DNA of 64,000 nt from Hahellaceae bacterium (GTDB taxonomy: Bacteria > Pseudomonadota > Gammaproteobacteria > Pseudomonadales > Oleiphilaceae). The notes under the pieces are model-generated. The model was given only the letters and a program-made list of their open reading frames with translations. It searched no databases and was not told where the DNA came from. The position numbers were made by a program, and so were the translations under genes. The DNA lies in assembly GCA_024234575.1 (NCBI GenBank), contig JACKOB010000002.1:1116001-1180000 (forward strand). The letters run 5' to 3'. Shown piece after piece: positions 8,043-16,267 of the stretch (its first letter is position 1; each line of letters starts with the position of its first letter).

Positions 8043-8106
8043 GAAAGCGCAAGCTTTCGCCGCTGGAGCGACAATCAGCCTGCAAGCTGATTGGCTGGCT
8101 AGCCAG
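8043..8106 (+). repeat. Three-hairpin insert between the tRNA-Arg 5' copy and the full tRNA
   Basis: Within the 133-bp spacer (8028-8160) there are three consecutive stem-loops: GAAAGC-GCAA-GCTTTC (8043-8058), AATCAGC-CTGCAA-GCTGATT (8073-8092), and the 12-bp palindrome CTGGCTAGCCAG (8095-8106). They would form part of the tRNA precursor transcript. The cluster resembles a small REP/BIME-type repeat or a minimal mobile element. Confidence 0.5.
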
Positions 8107-8160
8107 TCTGGTCAATGTTGAGCAACCGTGATGCCGGTTTAAATGTATCAGTGTCCTTAT

Positions 8161-8237
8161 CCGCCCGTAGCTCAGCTGGATAGAGTAGGTGGCTTCGAAC
8201 CACTTGGTCGGGAGTTCGAATCTCTCCGGGCGGGCCA
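8161..8237 (+). tRNA. tRNA-Arg (anticodon TCG)
   Basis: A full cloverleaf of 77 nt. The acceptor is CCGCCCG/CGGGCGG with G discriminator and encoded CCA. The D-arm is GCTC...GAGT, where the last pair is G-U instead of the usual G-C. The anticodon stem is GGTGG/CCACT with loop CTTCGAA (anticodon TCG), and the T-arm is GGGAG-TTCGAAT-CTCTC. It serves as the attachment landmark of the Tn7-like element, which begins 22 bp past its end. Its D-stem and anticodon-stem wobble pairs may mark slight degeneration. Confidence 0.9.
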
Positions 8238-8254
8238 CTTTCCTTTCTGTAATA

Positions 8255-8259
8255 CCTCT
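8255..8259. repeat. Left target-site duplication CCTCT
   Basis: CCTCT directly precedes the TGTCG terminus at 8260. The same five bases follow the right terminus at 37932-37936. Confidence 0.85.
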
Positions 8260-8497
8260 TGTCGTGTGAATGAATTATCCGGAATATGTGTCGACGAATT
8301 TTTCGGAATAAATTTCTCCCAATCTTCCTTAAGCCCAGATAAATCAAGCATCTAAGACATATTATCCATCAGCTTTTTATTGCTGAACGTCGCAATGTCG
8401 ACGAATTATCTGGAACGCTCATCATTATAGGCTAACTTACTGAAACTTAAGCCTTTTTAATTCCAAGAATAACAAATGTCGAAGAGTTCGCCGGAAA
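8260..8497 (+). repeat. Left-end transposase (TnsB) binding repeats L1-L4
   Basis: Four direct repeats share TGTCGA-CGAATT-N3-CGGAA-like sequence. They are L1 8260-8285 (terminal copy, slightly longer), L2 8289-8309, L3 8396-8416 and L4 8477-8497. The order and spacing (two close, two spread over ~240 bp) match Tn7-family left ends, where TnsB binds multiple 20-22-bp sites. The stretch to the first gene at 8653 holds no other gene. Confidence 0.8.
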
Positions 8498-8652
8498 AAG
8501 GGTTATCTCAAATGACAGCGAAAGCGGTATCTTTATGATTTATATAGGGTGAAATTCAGATAGATTAAAAAACAGCCAATATTTGAATGACAATCCAAAG
8601 AAGCGCATACTGAGTCTATTGTTTTTATGAGTCTCTTGCTGGAGACAACCTG

Positions 8653-9984
8653 ATGTGCATAAGAGCTGAAGATTTGTATTCCCCGTTAGTTGCTGCCAAT
8701 GCAATTCCGCCAAGGTCTGTTTTAGTAACACCCGGTTTATATCCCCAAGACATCAAGAAACCTGAAAGCATCACTAGCTTTATTCAGAGAACCGCTAGGC
8801 TGTATGAAATTTCTAATAACGATGTGATTGATGGTTACATCCTGCCCAAAACCAGTCTGAATTATGGCCGAAGGTTTTTGCACGCAAGAAAAGGCGCTTA
8901 TTCAATTGATGGTGCAGGTATCTATGCCGAAGAGTTCGCCGCTGGGTTATCGAAAATAATGCCGCCGGAGAGCCAAGATTATTATTCCTCATTTATGTTT
9001 TTACGCTCATTACTGGGATGGCGCTATCGTGGGCTCAGTGCGGGAAAATTAAAATGGTGCCCCCTATGTTGGCGAGAACAAGAGAATAATGGTGAAGATA
9101 TACGGGGGCTTCTATCTTGGACAGTCGATATTAATACTGCCTGCTCGAAGCACAAGATAGATTTAGTAACACGTTGCCCCGATTGTGACAGAGAAAACCC
9201 AGTAATTTCGGCGAGCTCTGAGTTTGGTGTCTGCATTCATTGTGGTTCCTCCCTACACAAAGAAGATGCTGCCATTAGTTCCAGTTGTTCTTCAGAGGCA
9301 GTGTGGGTAGCTCAAGCTATTGATGATTTGATAGCGTCAAGAAAAGAACTTTCCAGTATTGATCTCGCCCAAAGATGGCGACATTTCATTGCTCGGGTTG
9401 CAGATAAATACTCTTCGGAAAAAGAAGCTGAAAGAACGCTCGGTCTCTCCATTACCCTATTTCGCCGGTGGCGTTCAAGAAATCGGCCCAATTTTCCTGA
9501 GCTGATGCATTTTTTGTATAAAACAGAGAATTTTCCTAGCAGAGCTTTGCTGTCGTCAGAGTTCCCCCATTTATTTGTTGGTGTAGAAAGTGAAAGGAAA
9601 CACCCGGTGTATGTACATAAGTCAAATCAGATTGATAAACACAAGTTAGCCCGGTGTTTGAAAGAAAGTGACTTGTCTGTCCATGGGCTTGCAAGATTGC
9701 TCCATGTTAGTGAAGGAAATCTAAGGCATCGCTTACCGCTGTTAGTAAACCGAATTGCTGGGGGTTATACCGAGAACAGCCTTCTGTATAGAAAGCAACG
9801 GGAAGAAGAGTTATTTGAGTTTGCACTAAAGCTGATTGAGAAGGCTGAACAAAATGATCAGGAACTCACTAATGAGCAGTTGCGTAATTTGTGCCGTCAC
9901 TTGCCAGGATTTAAGCGATTGAGTCAACGTTCTATCAGAAAATATCTAAGCAAAAAGTCAAAAGAGAGGAAAAAGCTCAAGTAA
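8653..9984 (+). CDS. tniQ: TniQ/TnsD-like target-selection protein (long form)
   Basis: 443 residues starting at ATG 8653 behind GGAG. It has a TniQ N-terminal region (ESITSFIQRTARLYEI, then FLRSLLGWRYRGLSAGKLKWCPLCWREQ). A zinc-binding cluster follows (WCPLC, TACSKHKIDLVTRCPDCDRE, GVCIHCG). The C-terminal half contains HTH-like segments (LARLLHVSEGNLRHRLPLLV and a further helical pair). In Tn7 the TnsD protein binds a conserved chromosomal site and recruits TnsC. The C-terminal DNA-binding half and the element's position past tRNA-Arg make this the best candidate for the tRNA-recognition factor. It lies first in the transposition operon, unusual compared with Tn7's tnsABCD order. Confidence 0.85.
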   Translation: MCIRAEDLYSPLVAANAIPPRSVLVTPGLYPQDIKKPESITSFIQRTARLYEISNNDVIDGYILPKTSLNYGRRFLHARKGAYSIDGAGIYAEEFAAGLSKIMPPESQDYYSSFMFLRSLLGWRYRGLSAGKLKWCPLCWREQENNGEDIRGLLSWTVDINTACSKHKIDLVTRCPDCDRENPVISASSEFGVCIHCGSSLHKEDAAISSSCSSEAVWVAQAIDDLIASRKELSSIDLAQRWRHFIARVADKYSSEKEAERTLGLSITLFRRWRSRNRPNFPELMHFLYKTENFPSRALLSSEFPHLFVGVESERKHPVYVHKSNQIDKHKLARCLKESDLSVHGLARLLHVSEGNLRHRLPLLVNRIAGGYTENSLLYRKQREEELFEFALKLIEKAEQNDQELTNEQLRNLCRHLPGFKRLSQRSIRKYLSKKSKERKKLK

Positions 9985-10050
9985 TAGCTCAACAAAGACT
10001 AAATAAAGAGATTGACAATGTGCCTGCATAATTAAATTGAGGTGCAATTA

Positions 10051-12516
10051 ATGTTAAACGATGAAAAATTTGAAGCCTACTGTGAAGAGCACGGCTTCGA
10101 CGATAAAAGTAAAGCGCGTATTGAACATATACGCAACAGCGAGCCTGCTCGCCTAGTACAAGCGACACGCTATAGTGGGGCGGTACGATTTGCAAGTAAC
10201 AAAATGTGTCGAACCATTCAAGCGAATAGTCGAACTGTAGAATTCCCCTACATTCTTCGCCTAGAGTGTGATCGACATTGTCTCGAGTATTATGATCAAC
10301 CAGAGACAATCCGTTTACGCTCCCCTTCAAAGTCCGGTCGTATGATGAGTCGTAATTACACCGCAGATATTATGGTGGTGTATGAAGAGGAGGTCGAAAT
10401 TTGGGAGTGCAAGAAGTTAACCGAGCTTGAGCGACTTCATAAAGAAAACCCTGAATATATATCGTTAGATGATGACGGTAATTATCGGAACCTTTGGGCA
10501 GAAAAGTATTACGAAGAATTTTCGATAAAGTTTGTTATCAAAACGGATGGAGAGCTGGACCCTATCGAAACGGCTAATTTCGAGATTCTGGAAACGTATT
10601 TCCAGTCTGAAATCCGATTGCCGGAAAAAACCTTAAAGAAAATTCGTAGGCATATCTCTTCAGGGGAAGGTGCGACTATCAAGTCACTCCTTGATAAAGG
10701 GGTAAATTTGGATGATATCTATCAAGCCATCACTGATAATGTTTTCCCAAGTGATTTTACGTTCCGGCCAGTCATTGAACATGCGAACTATCGTATTTTT
10801 CTTCATAAGAGAGATCTAGAGCAATTTCAGGAGAAAGTGGAGAATTATTCCAATCCAATTCGCGATCCACAGGAACTCACTCCAGAGCTAGCAATTTTGT
10901 CCTCTGCAACAACCGTAAAGTTAGCCGAAGCAAAGGAGAGAAAAGAATCACTGGACTATTTTTGGGAAAATGGCATATGGCCTGATAATACGGCTCCTGC
11001 AACCGGGTATGAGTGGCAAGAGAAATACAGGGTAGCAGAAGAAACTTTAGGAAATGGATTTCTCGGATTGGTTGGTCTTAAGCCTGGGCCAAAAGGATCA
11101 AACCTTGATCCGAAGTATTTCTCGATACTTAATTCGGTGAAGGAAAGCGAGAATAAACTGGTAAAAGAGACGGGTAAGAATCGTTCTCTTAAAGCTATCA
11201 GGGCAGATTTTAACGCCGAACTTGAAAAAGAAGGCTTATCACCCCTCTGCAGAGAGACGTTCAGTGATCATTGGAAAAGTATACAGGATATAAAGTCTGT
11301 TGGACTGCGATACGGACATAAGGTCAGGCATTCGCAGGAATCGATATCTGTGTCTGATAACTATGATGAGACTAAATTCGGCTTATTTCCGATGCACACA
11401 GTGCACTCGGACCACACGCCTCTTAATGTTTTCATACGGGGTCAGTACTTCCATTTTCCGCCTATGAAACCGGTATTGACGACACTGCTCGACGGAAATA
11501 CGCGGAAAGTTCTCTCATTCGTGTTGACGTTGCAACCAGCATCGGTGGGGAATGAGCTGCTGGTGCTACGACGATTTTTCATGAAGTATCCGCATGTGAT
11601 GAAGAAACTTGTACTTGATGGCGGTGGGGAATTTCAAAGCGTCAAACTTGAAACCTTAATTGCATTCTTGCGGGTTCACAAAGTTGAAAGACGAAAGTCC
11701 GCTCCGAAAGATGGGGCTCAGCAGGAAAGGCCGTTTGGCACGATTGATACAGAACTTGTTCAAAACCTGATGGGAAATAACGAGCTGCTCCGTATGTGCC
11801 GACAATTTGATCCCAAGCTAGACCCTAGAAAAAATGCAGTTTGGACACTTGAAAGCTTAGAAGAAGCAATTCAGCTCTATTTTGATAACTTCTATCACGT
11901 AAAAGAGCACAAAGGGCTGGGATGCTCACCCAATGAGATGTGGGCACATGGCACCACTTGTATTGGTGAGCGCACACTAAAGCCATCGCCCTCTGTAGAA
12001 GAGATCATTCACTTAACACGTATGCCAAGCAGAGTGGGTTCGCCTGAGGTTGGTAGACTGGGTTTTTGTCTCGAGCATGCGTATTTTTCGAACTCTATTA
12101 TCGAGCAGCTATCTTACCGCGAGAAAAAGTTTCCAGGAGAGTGGGATCCTGATGATGTGGGTGTTGGTTATATCCATATCAACAATCAATGGGAGAACTT
12201 GAAATCTCGATTCTATGGGGCAACAAGAAATCTAACTCCGCACCAGATTAGCTGTCTTTCGAGAGAATATCGCTATGTTCGAAGCAGTGCTTCTAGTGCA
12301 GATGATACGGCAGAGTTGAAACTTTATCGAGAGCTCCTGCAAAGACTGGAGCAGATGGAAAATGGTCTCCGCAAGGATTTGGACCAAATGAACTCTCTGG
12401 AGGCAGTCGAGCCTAAGCAACGTGTACTAATGGGTGACAAAAGTGTCACAGGCTCAGATGATGATATCGATGAATTGGAGGTGGTAGATGCTAAGCAGCT
12501 GCTTTCTCGACGGTAA
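10051..12516 (+). CDS. tnsAB: TnsA-TnsB fusion transposase
   Basis: 821 residues from ATG 10051, well placed behind GAGGTG; a GTG at 10042 is less likely. Residues 1-~200 are a TnsA-like endonuclease with the expected acidic/lysine set: E72 in LRLECD, D106 in TADIMVV, and E119-x-K121 in IWECK. Residues ~280-820 are a TnsB/Mu-type DDE transposase: D454 (HSDHTPL), D523 (VLDGGGEF) and E559 (QQERPFG), giving DD-35-E spacing. TnsA nicks the 5' ends and TnsB cuts and joins the 3' ends, so the fusion predicts clean cut-and-paste transposition. TnsAB fusions are known from some Tn7-like and type I-B CAST elements; here it works without CRISPR. Confidence 0.9.
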   Translation: MLNDEKFEAYCEEHGFDDKSKARIEHIRNSEPARLVQATRYSGAVRFASNKMCRTIQANSRTVEFPYILRLECDRHCLEYYDQPETIRLRSPSKSGRMMSRNYTADIMVVYEEEVEIWECKKLTELERLHKENPEYISLDDDGNYRNLWAEKYYEEFSIKFVIKTDGELDPIETANFEILETYFQSEIRLPEKTLKKIRRHISSGEGATIKSLLDKGVNLDDIYQAITDNVFPSDFTFRPVIEHANYRIFLHKRDLEQFQEKVENYSNPIRDPQELTPELAILSSATTVKLAEAKERKESLDYFWENGIWPDNTAPATGYEWQEKYRVAEETLGNGFLGLVGLKPGPKGSNLDPKYFSILNSVKESENKLVKETGKNRSLKAIRADFNAELEKEGLSPLCRETFSDHWKSIQDIKSVGLRYGHKVRHSQESISVSDNYDETKFGLFPMHTVHSDHTPLNVFIRGQYFHFPPMKPVLTTLLDGNTRKVLSFVLTLQPASVGNELLVLRRFFMKYPHVMKKLVLDGGGEFQSVKLETLIAFLRVHKVERRKSAPKDGAQQERPFGTIDTELVQNLMGNNELLRMCRQFDPKLDPRKNAVWTLESLEEAIQLYFDNFYHVKEHKGLGCSPNEMWAHGTTCIGERTLKPSPSVEEIIHLTRMPSRVGSPEVGRLGFCLEHAYFSNSIIEQLSYREKKFPGEWDPDDVGVGYIHINNQWENLKSRFYGATRNLTPHQISCLSREYRYVRSSASSADDTAELKLYRELLQRLEQMENGLRKDLDQMNSLEAVEPKQRVLMGDKSVTGSDDDIDELEVVDAKQLLSRR

Positions 12517-13534
12517 CATTATTCGCCATTCACACTATAAGGAGGCTGACCGCATGGTCGGCCAGTTCCTTGCGAATGGAAAAACGGGTGATCTGCTTTT
12601 TTTAGAGGGCCCATGTGGTGTAGGAAAAAAGACTCTCTTAACGTACAAGAGCATGGAATATTTACACGAGCACCTGACTGAGCTTCAGCACTCTCAGGTC
12701 AAACCCATTGTAGGTTTTCCTGTACCTGAGGTTGAGGATAAAGATACCTTCCTACGTAGTTTTTATAAAGCGTGGATTGGGGCATTAATAGAACAGTCGT
12801 CAGAAGACCTAATGAGCTTGGTTGAAAATGAACGCGATGCACTAGATGCATCTGTCGCTAACGATGTTAGGAAGCGAAGAGTCGTTACGTATTTGAAGCA
12901 GCGGCAGGCCAGGTTGGTTTTGATTGGCAAAGCCTATCATCTTAGGCAATGGGACCAGATTAGGCCAAAGAACACGTCGAGTATTTTTGAGTCTATTTTA
13001 TCCATTGCCGAAGAAGCGGGGTGTAAAGTTATATTCTATGGTGAATTTGGTATTTTTGACGAAAACCAATCATCCAGGGCAATCATAGATAAGTCGAAAG
13101 TTGTCGATTTGCCAGCCTACCGCTTAGAAGACCCAAAGGAAGCGAAAGCTTGGCGAAGTTTGGTTTACACGGTTGGAAAATATTTGCCTGGCTACATGGC
13201 GAACACGCTTAATAAAAATGTGAATCTAGTCACCTATGGTTCATTAGGCTGTATAGGACGCCTGATCGAGTGGATTGATAGAGCCAAAGCGATAAAAATG
13301 TCTGGCAAAAGCAGTAAAGAATTCATTCAATGTTTAAAAGAAACGAAGTTGTCTGAACATGAACTAGCCTTGCTTTGTCCTGGTTTACATCGAGCGCGTC
13401 TTCAGCCCAATCTGTCAGAGAAAGAAATGCGTAAGCGTGTCGGTCTTGTTGCTGAGGTTAAGGAAACTCCCAGAAAAGGCAACAAAAAGCCCTTTTCTCG
13501 CGCACCCAAACGTGATTATGTGCCGCCGTTATAG
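12488..13534 (+). CDS. tnsC: TnsC/TniB-like AAA+ regulator with altered Walker B
   Basis: 348 residues. ATG 12488 follows GGAGG and overlaps the 3' end of tnsAB by 29 bp, so the two are translationally coupled. The Walker A is intact: GPCGVGKKT at residues 41-49. The expected Walker B (four hydrophobics then D-E) reads LVLIGKAYHL, so both catalytic acidic residues are replaced by G-K. TnsC normally polymerises on DNA with ATP and bridges TniQ/TnsD to the transposase. A protein that binds but hardly hydrolyses ATP could stay locked on target DNA, if this reading is right. It is also shorter than Tn7 TnsC (~555). Confidence 0.85.
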   Translation: MLSSCFLDGNIIRHSHYKEADRMVGQFLANGKTGDLLFLEGPCGVGKKTLLTYKSMEYLHEHLTELQHSQVKPIVGFPVPEVEDKDTFLRSFYKAWIGALIEQSSEDLMSLVENERDALDASVANDVRKRRVVTYLKQRQARLVLIGKAYHLRQWDQIRPKNTSSIFESILSIAEEAGCKVIFYGEFGIFDENQSSRAIIDKSKVVDLPAYRLEDPKEAKAWRSLVYTVGKYLPGYMANTLNKNVNLVTYGSLGCIGRLIEWIDRAKAIKMSGKSSKEFIQCLKETKLSEHELALLCPGLHRARLQPNLSEKEMRKRVGLVAEVKETPRKGNKKPFSRAPKRDYVPPL

Positions 13535-13539
13535 TTGTC

Positions 13540-14187
13540 ATGAATGTGAATCAAATCTATGAGGCGATGGGGGTTCCTAGAGGTGCGCTTTCTTTGCTTG
13601 AACCAATATCCTGCCCGGTACTGGGTGAAGAGTGTCTTTCAAGCTACATAATGAGAAACAAAATGGCGCTTGGCCGCAAGCTGGTGGCTATTCTCGATCA
13701 AAATGCTTCTTTTTTAAGTAAAGACGAGTTGGAGTTGGCGTCAAGGGTATTGTGTGCCGGTAGGCAGGTACCTTTGTCTTTGTGTAGTGGTTCGAAGAAA
13801 AGCCAGACTTTGGCATTGGCGTTATCTGGAATTTATCCTTCGTTTGATTTTAGACAGATGATTGCTGGCGGGGTGAATTTTCTTGGCTTGGCTGAAGTAC
13901 CAAAGCTTAAGAAGCATATTTCTTGGTGCTCAGAGTGTTTACATGCCCCTTCTGCAAAAAATGAAGCTCTTTGGTACCCACTGGCGTGGAACCTTTATGG
14001 GAATAACATGTGCGCGAAGCATAAGGGTTATTTAAAGGGCTGTTGTATAGCATGTGGTAGTAGATTTAATCAGTTTACTATACACATGCTGGAAGGGCGT
14101 TGTCGGGAATGTCAGACTAGCTGCTTGTTAGCAGGAAATACAAATAAAGAAACAGAGGCGAGTATACAACCAGGGCTATTTGATTAA
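13540..14187 (+). CDS. tniQ: Second, short TniQ-like protein
   Basis: 215 residues starting 6 bp after tnsC. It has the zinc-finger pattern of TniQ (HISWCSECLHAP, NNMCAKHKGYLKGCCIACGS, GRCRECQTSC) and an N-terminal TniQ-like helix bundle (CPVLGEECLSSYIMRNKMALG). It lacks the long C-terminal DNA-binding half of the 443-residue TniQ. Elements with two TniQ/TnsD-type proteins commonly use one for a fixed attachment site and the other for a different route (for example mobile plasmids or RNA-guided targeting). No guide system is present here, so the second route is unknown. Confidence 0.75.
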   Translation: MNVNQIYEAMGVPRGALSLLEPISCPVLGEECLSSYIMRNKMALGRKLVAILDQNASFLSKDELELASRVLCAGRQVPLSLCSGSKKSQTLALALSGIYPSFDFRQMIAGGVNFLGLAEVPKLKKHISWCSECLHAPSAKNEALWYPLAWNLYGNNMCAKHKGYLKGCCIACGSRFNQFTIHMLEGRCRECQTSCLLAGNTNKETEASIQPGLFD

Positions 14188-14208
14188 AACGCAGTCGGCT
14201 AGCGGGAA

Positions 14209-14238
14209 CTAAAATTTAAACTATAGTTTAAATTTTAG
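14209..14238. promoter_or_regulatory. 30-bp perfect palindrome, putative enhancer/operator of the CARF-sigma54 activator
   Basis: A 30-bp perfect inverted repeat centred 37 bp upstream of the activator start. Its core is TTTAAAC-TATA-GTTTAAA (14215-14232). The same TTTAAAC-N4-GTTTAAA arrangement recurs at 15753-15770, just after the activator gene. Two copies flanking a regulator gene suggest the regulator's own binding sites, here probably for autoregulation. Confidence 0.7.
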
Positions 14239-14260
14239 GGCAGTCTACAGGGTAGTTTTT

Positions 14261-15757
14261 TTGGAAATTTTACTGACATTCACCGGGTTTCACGACCCCT
14301 ACTCAAAAGGGCTGGTAGACCAAGAAGAACAACCGGGGCCGATCCTGTCGTTGTTGAACGTCAGAAGTTTCGAGCATGTATTTCTCTTTGACACGCCAAC
14401 CACCCGGGAGATCAGCAGGAACACAAAAGAGGCGATCAACGCGTTGCATCCGGACTGTGAGGTTCATGTTCTGGATATGAAATTGTCGGACCCGACCAGC
14501 TATCGGGACATCTTTGGCGGGTTGAAACAGCATGCGTACGCCATTCAGGAAGAGCATGGCCCGGCCGATTTCTTCATCTCAGTCGCATCGGGTACACCAC
14601 AGATGCATGCCTGCTGGGTGTTGCTGGCGGCATCCGGTGAAATTCCAGCCAAGATTCTTCATGTAAGACCACCACGTTTTGTAACGAAGGATCTCCCCCC
14701 TGTAAGCGAGATAGACCTGTCATCTGATGAATTTCCGTCGGTAAAGTTCAAATCCTCCGGATTCACTATTGATGAACATGAGGTGGATATAGATTCGGCC
14801 CGGGCACAACTCGGGATTGTTGGAGATCATCCGGCTATGCTCAAAGCTCTAGAGATGGGTGCCATGCTGGCCTCATCGCTGGCTCCGATCCTGATTACCG
14901 GAGAGACCGGAACCGGAAAAGAGCTGTTTGCCCGATATGTCCATGCATTGAGTGGCCGACCTCAGGATACTTTTGTCGCGGTTAACTGTGCGGCGATCCC
15001 GGAGGACCTTGTTGAGAGCATTCTTTTTGGACACAAAAAAGGTGCCTTTACCGGGGCTGTGAACGATCAGACCGGAAAATTTGATGCGGCTCACAAAGGA
15101 ACGTTGTTTCTGGATGAACTTGGGGAACTGCCGCTGCCTGCTCAGGCGAAACTTTTAAGGGTCCTTCAGGACGGCATTGTCGAACCGATCGGTCAAACCA
15201 AAGGCCATGCGGTTGATGTCCGGATCGTTGCGGCTACCAATCGTGAGCTCCGCAAGCAGATCCGCAAAGGTAATTTCCGGGAAGACCTTTATTACCGGCT
15301 GAATGTTGGCGAGATCAAACTGCCCTCCCTGCGCGAGCGGCGTTCAGATATTCCCAAACTGGTGCTCCATATTCTGGACCGGTTGAACGGTTCCCTGAAA
15401 AGACAGCGTCGACTCACGGCCGATGCGCTCAGTCGTCTGCAGGCGCACAACTGGGAAGGCAACATCAGAGATCTTGAGAATGTCATCGAGCGCTCTGTGA
15501 GGCTGAGTCGTGTGGAGGTACTGGATGCCTCTGATCTGCTGATTACCGAGCCGATCACCTATGCCGATCCATTGGATGCTTTGCCCGAGCCTTACGAGGG
15601 TTTTTCTCTGGATGAGTTTCTCGGCAGTGCCCGCAAGCAGATGATTTTGAGGGCGCTTGAGGCTGCGAACGGCAATCAGAGTCAGGCGGCGAGGATGTTG
15701 GGTGTAACCCCTCAGGCGGTGCACAAGTTTTTGAATCAGACAAAACGAAAACTTTAA
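14261..15757 (+). CDS. RtcR-like CARF-domain sigma54 activator (enhancer-binding protein)
   Basis: 498 residues from TTG 14261; no ATG lies nearby and the N-terminus then starts with the expected beta strand. Residues 1-~160 are an RtcR-type CARF-like ligand domain with the ligand-loop motif SVASGTPQMHACWVLLAAS near 107-125. Residues ~180-430 form the sigma54-activating AAA+ domain: Walker A GETGTGKE (214-221), GAFTGA (261-266) that contacts sigma54, Walker B TLFLDELGE. Residues ~471-492 are a Fis-type HTH. By analogy with RtcR, a nucleotide or RNA-end ligand should release the AAA+ domain, which then opens the sigma54 promoter at 15868. It is the likely switch of the whole cargo operon. Its GC-richer sequence differs from the transposition genes before it. 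Confidence 0.9.
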   Translation: MEILLTFTGFHDPYSKGLVDQEEQPGPILSLLNVRSFEHVFLFDTPTTREISRNTKEAINALHPDCEVHVLDMKLSDPTSYRDIFGGLKQHAYAIQEEHGPADFFISVASGTPQMHACWVLLAASGEIPAKILHVRPPRFVTKDLPPVSEIDLSSDEFPSVKFKSSGFTIDEHEVDIDSARAQLGIVGDHPAMLKALEMGAMLASSLAPILITGETGTGKELFARYVHALSGRPQDTFVAVNCAAIPEDLVESILFGHKKGAFTGAVNDQTGKFDAAHKGTLFLDELGELPLPAQAKLLRVLQDGIVEPIGQTKGHAVDVRIVAATNRELRKQIRKGNFREDLYYRLNVGEIKLPSLRERRSDIPKLVLHILDRLNGSLKRQRRLTADALSRLQAHNWEGNIRDLENVIERSVRLSRVEVLDASDLLITEPITYADPLDALPEPYEGFSLDEFLGSARKQMILRALEAANGNQSQAARMLGVTPQAVHKFLNQTKRKL

Positions 15758-15770
15758 ACCGGGGTTTAAA
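15753..15770. promoter_or_regulatory. Putative upstream activating sequence for the sigma54 promoter
   Basis: TTTAAAC-CGGG-GTTTAAA, the same arms and spacing as the palindrome before the activator gene. It overlaps the activator's stop codon and is centred about 130 bp upstream of the predicted start of the defence operon, the normal position for an enhancer-binding protein site. Confidence 0.75.
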
Positions 15771-15867
15771 ATGCATCAACCTGAGTTGAAATACAGTCAA
15801 TGCTTGCTCTTTGTTAGGAGTTTTATAATCTCAACAATAACAGTAGATTACGCCATTTTAAATAATC

Positions 15868-15883
15868 TGGCACACCGGTTGCT
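15868..15883 (+). promoter_or_regulatory. Consensus sigma54 promoter of the defence operon
   Basis: TGGCAC-ACCGG-TTGCT: a perfect match to TGGCAC-N5-TTGCW. The start of transcription should be near 15895, 43 bp before the first gene (ATG 15938). With the enhancer palindrome at 15753-15770 and the adjacent activator, it forms a complete regulatory cassette. Confidence 0.88.
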
Positions 15884-15937
15884 AAAGACCAAATGCAGAA
15901 AGAAACGCAATTGGTTGAAAAAGCAAAAGGAGCAACG

Positions 15938-16267
15938 ATGTCAGCATTCAGAGTCACTTCAATTATCGACGGAGATACCTTCGAGGTGTCACCGGAGTGG
16001 AAATGGAACGGTGAGACCGGAACCAGAGTTCGTCCCGCCGGTTACGATGCTCCGGAACTACACACCGCCAAAGGGCAGAAAGCGAAGGATGCTTTGTCAA
16101 AACTTATCAATGGGCAGCAGGTTGAACTCAGTACCGCTTATAAAGCTGATCGAGTTCGGCTGGCCTGCGAAGTGTTTGTAGGGGGGAAGAAACCTAGCTT
16201 AGATTTTTCCCGAGTATTGTATGAAATTGAAACTACTGAACTAATTAGGAGGATACCCCATGTTTGA
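15938..16267 (+). CDS. Small SNase-like (thermonuclease fold) nuclease
   Basis: 109 residues. Start at ATG 15938 behind AAAAGGAG; the frame is open from 15893, but that ATG would lie at the transcription start. It shows SNase landmarks: SIIDGDTFEV, TRVRPAGYDAPE (R32, D37, E40) and DRVRLACEVFVGG (R74), which correspond to R35, D40, E43 and R87 of staphylococcal nuclease. It has no signal peptide, so it would act in the cytoplasm, and at ~110 residues it is shorter than the usual ~150, the C-terminal helices being reduced. First gene of the operon; it overlaps the next by 8 bp. Possibly a nuclease effector or an RNA/DNA-binding accessory. Confidence 0.75.
   Translation: MSAFRVTSIIDGDTFEVSPEWKWNGETGTRVRPAGYDAPELHTAKGQKAKDALSKLINGQQVELSTAYKADRVRLACEVFVGGKKPSLDFSRVLYEIETTELIRRIPHV

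Noticed and set aside
8020..8355. Open frames on both strands across the tRNA-Arg region (for example one starting MARPERFELPTKWFEAT)
   Set aside because: These are the well-known false translations of tRNA genes, and the tRNA cloverleaf explains the sequence.
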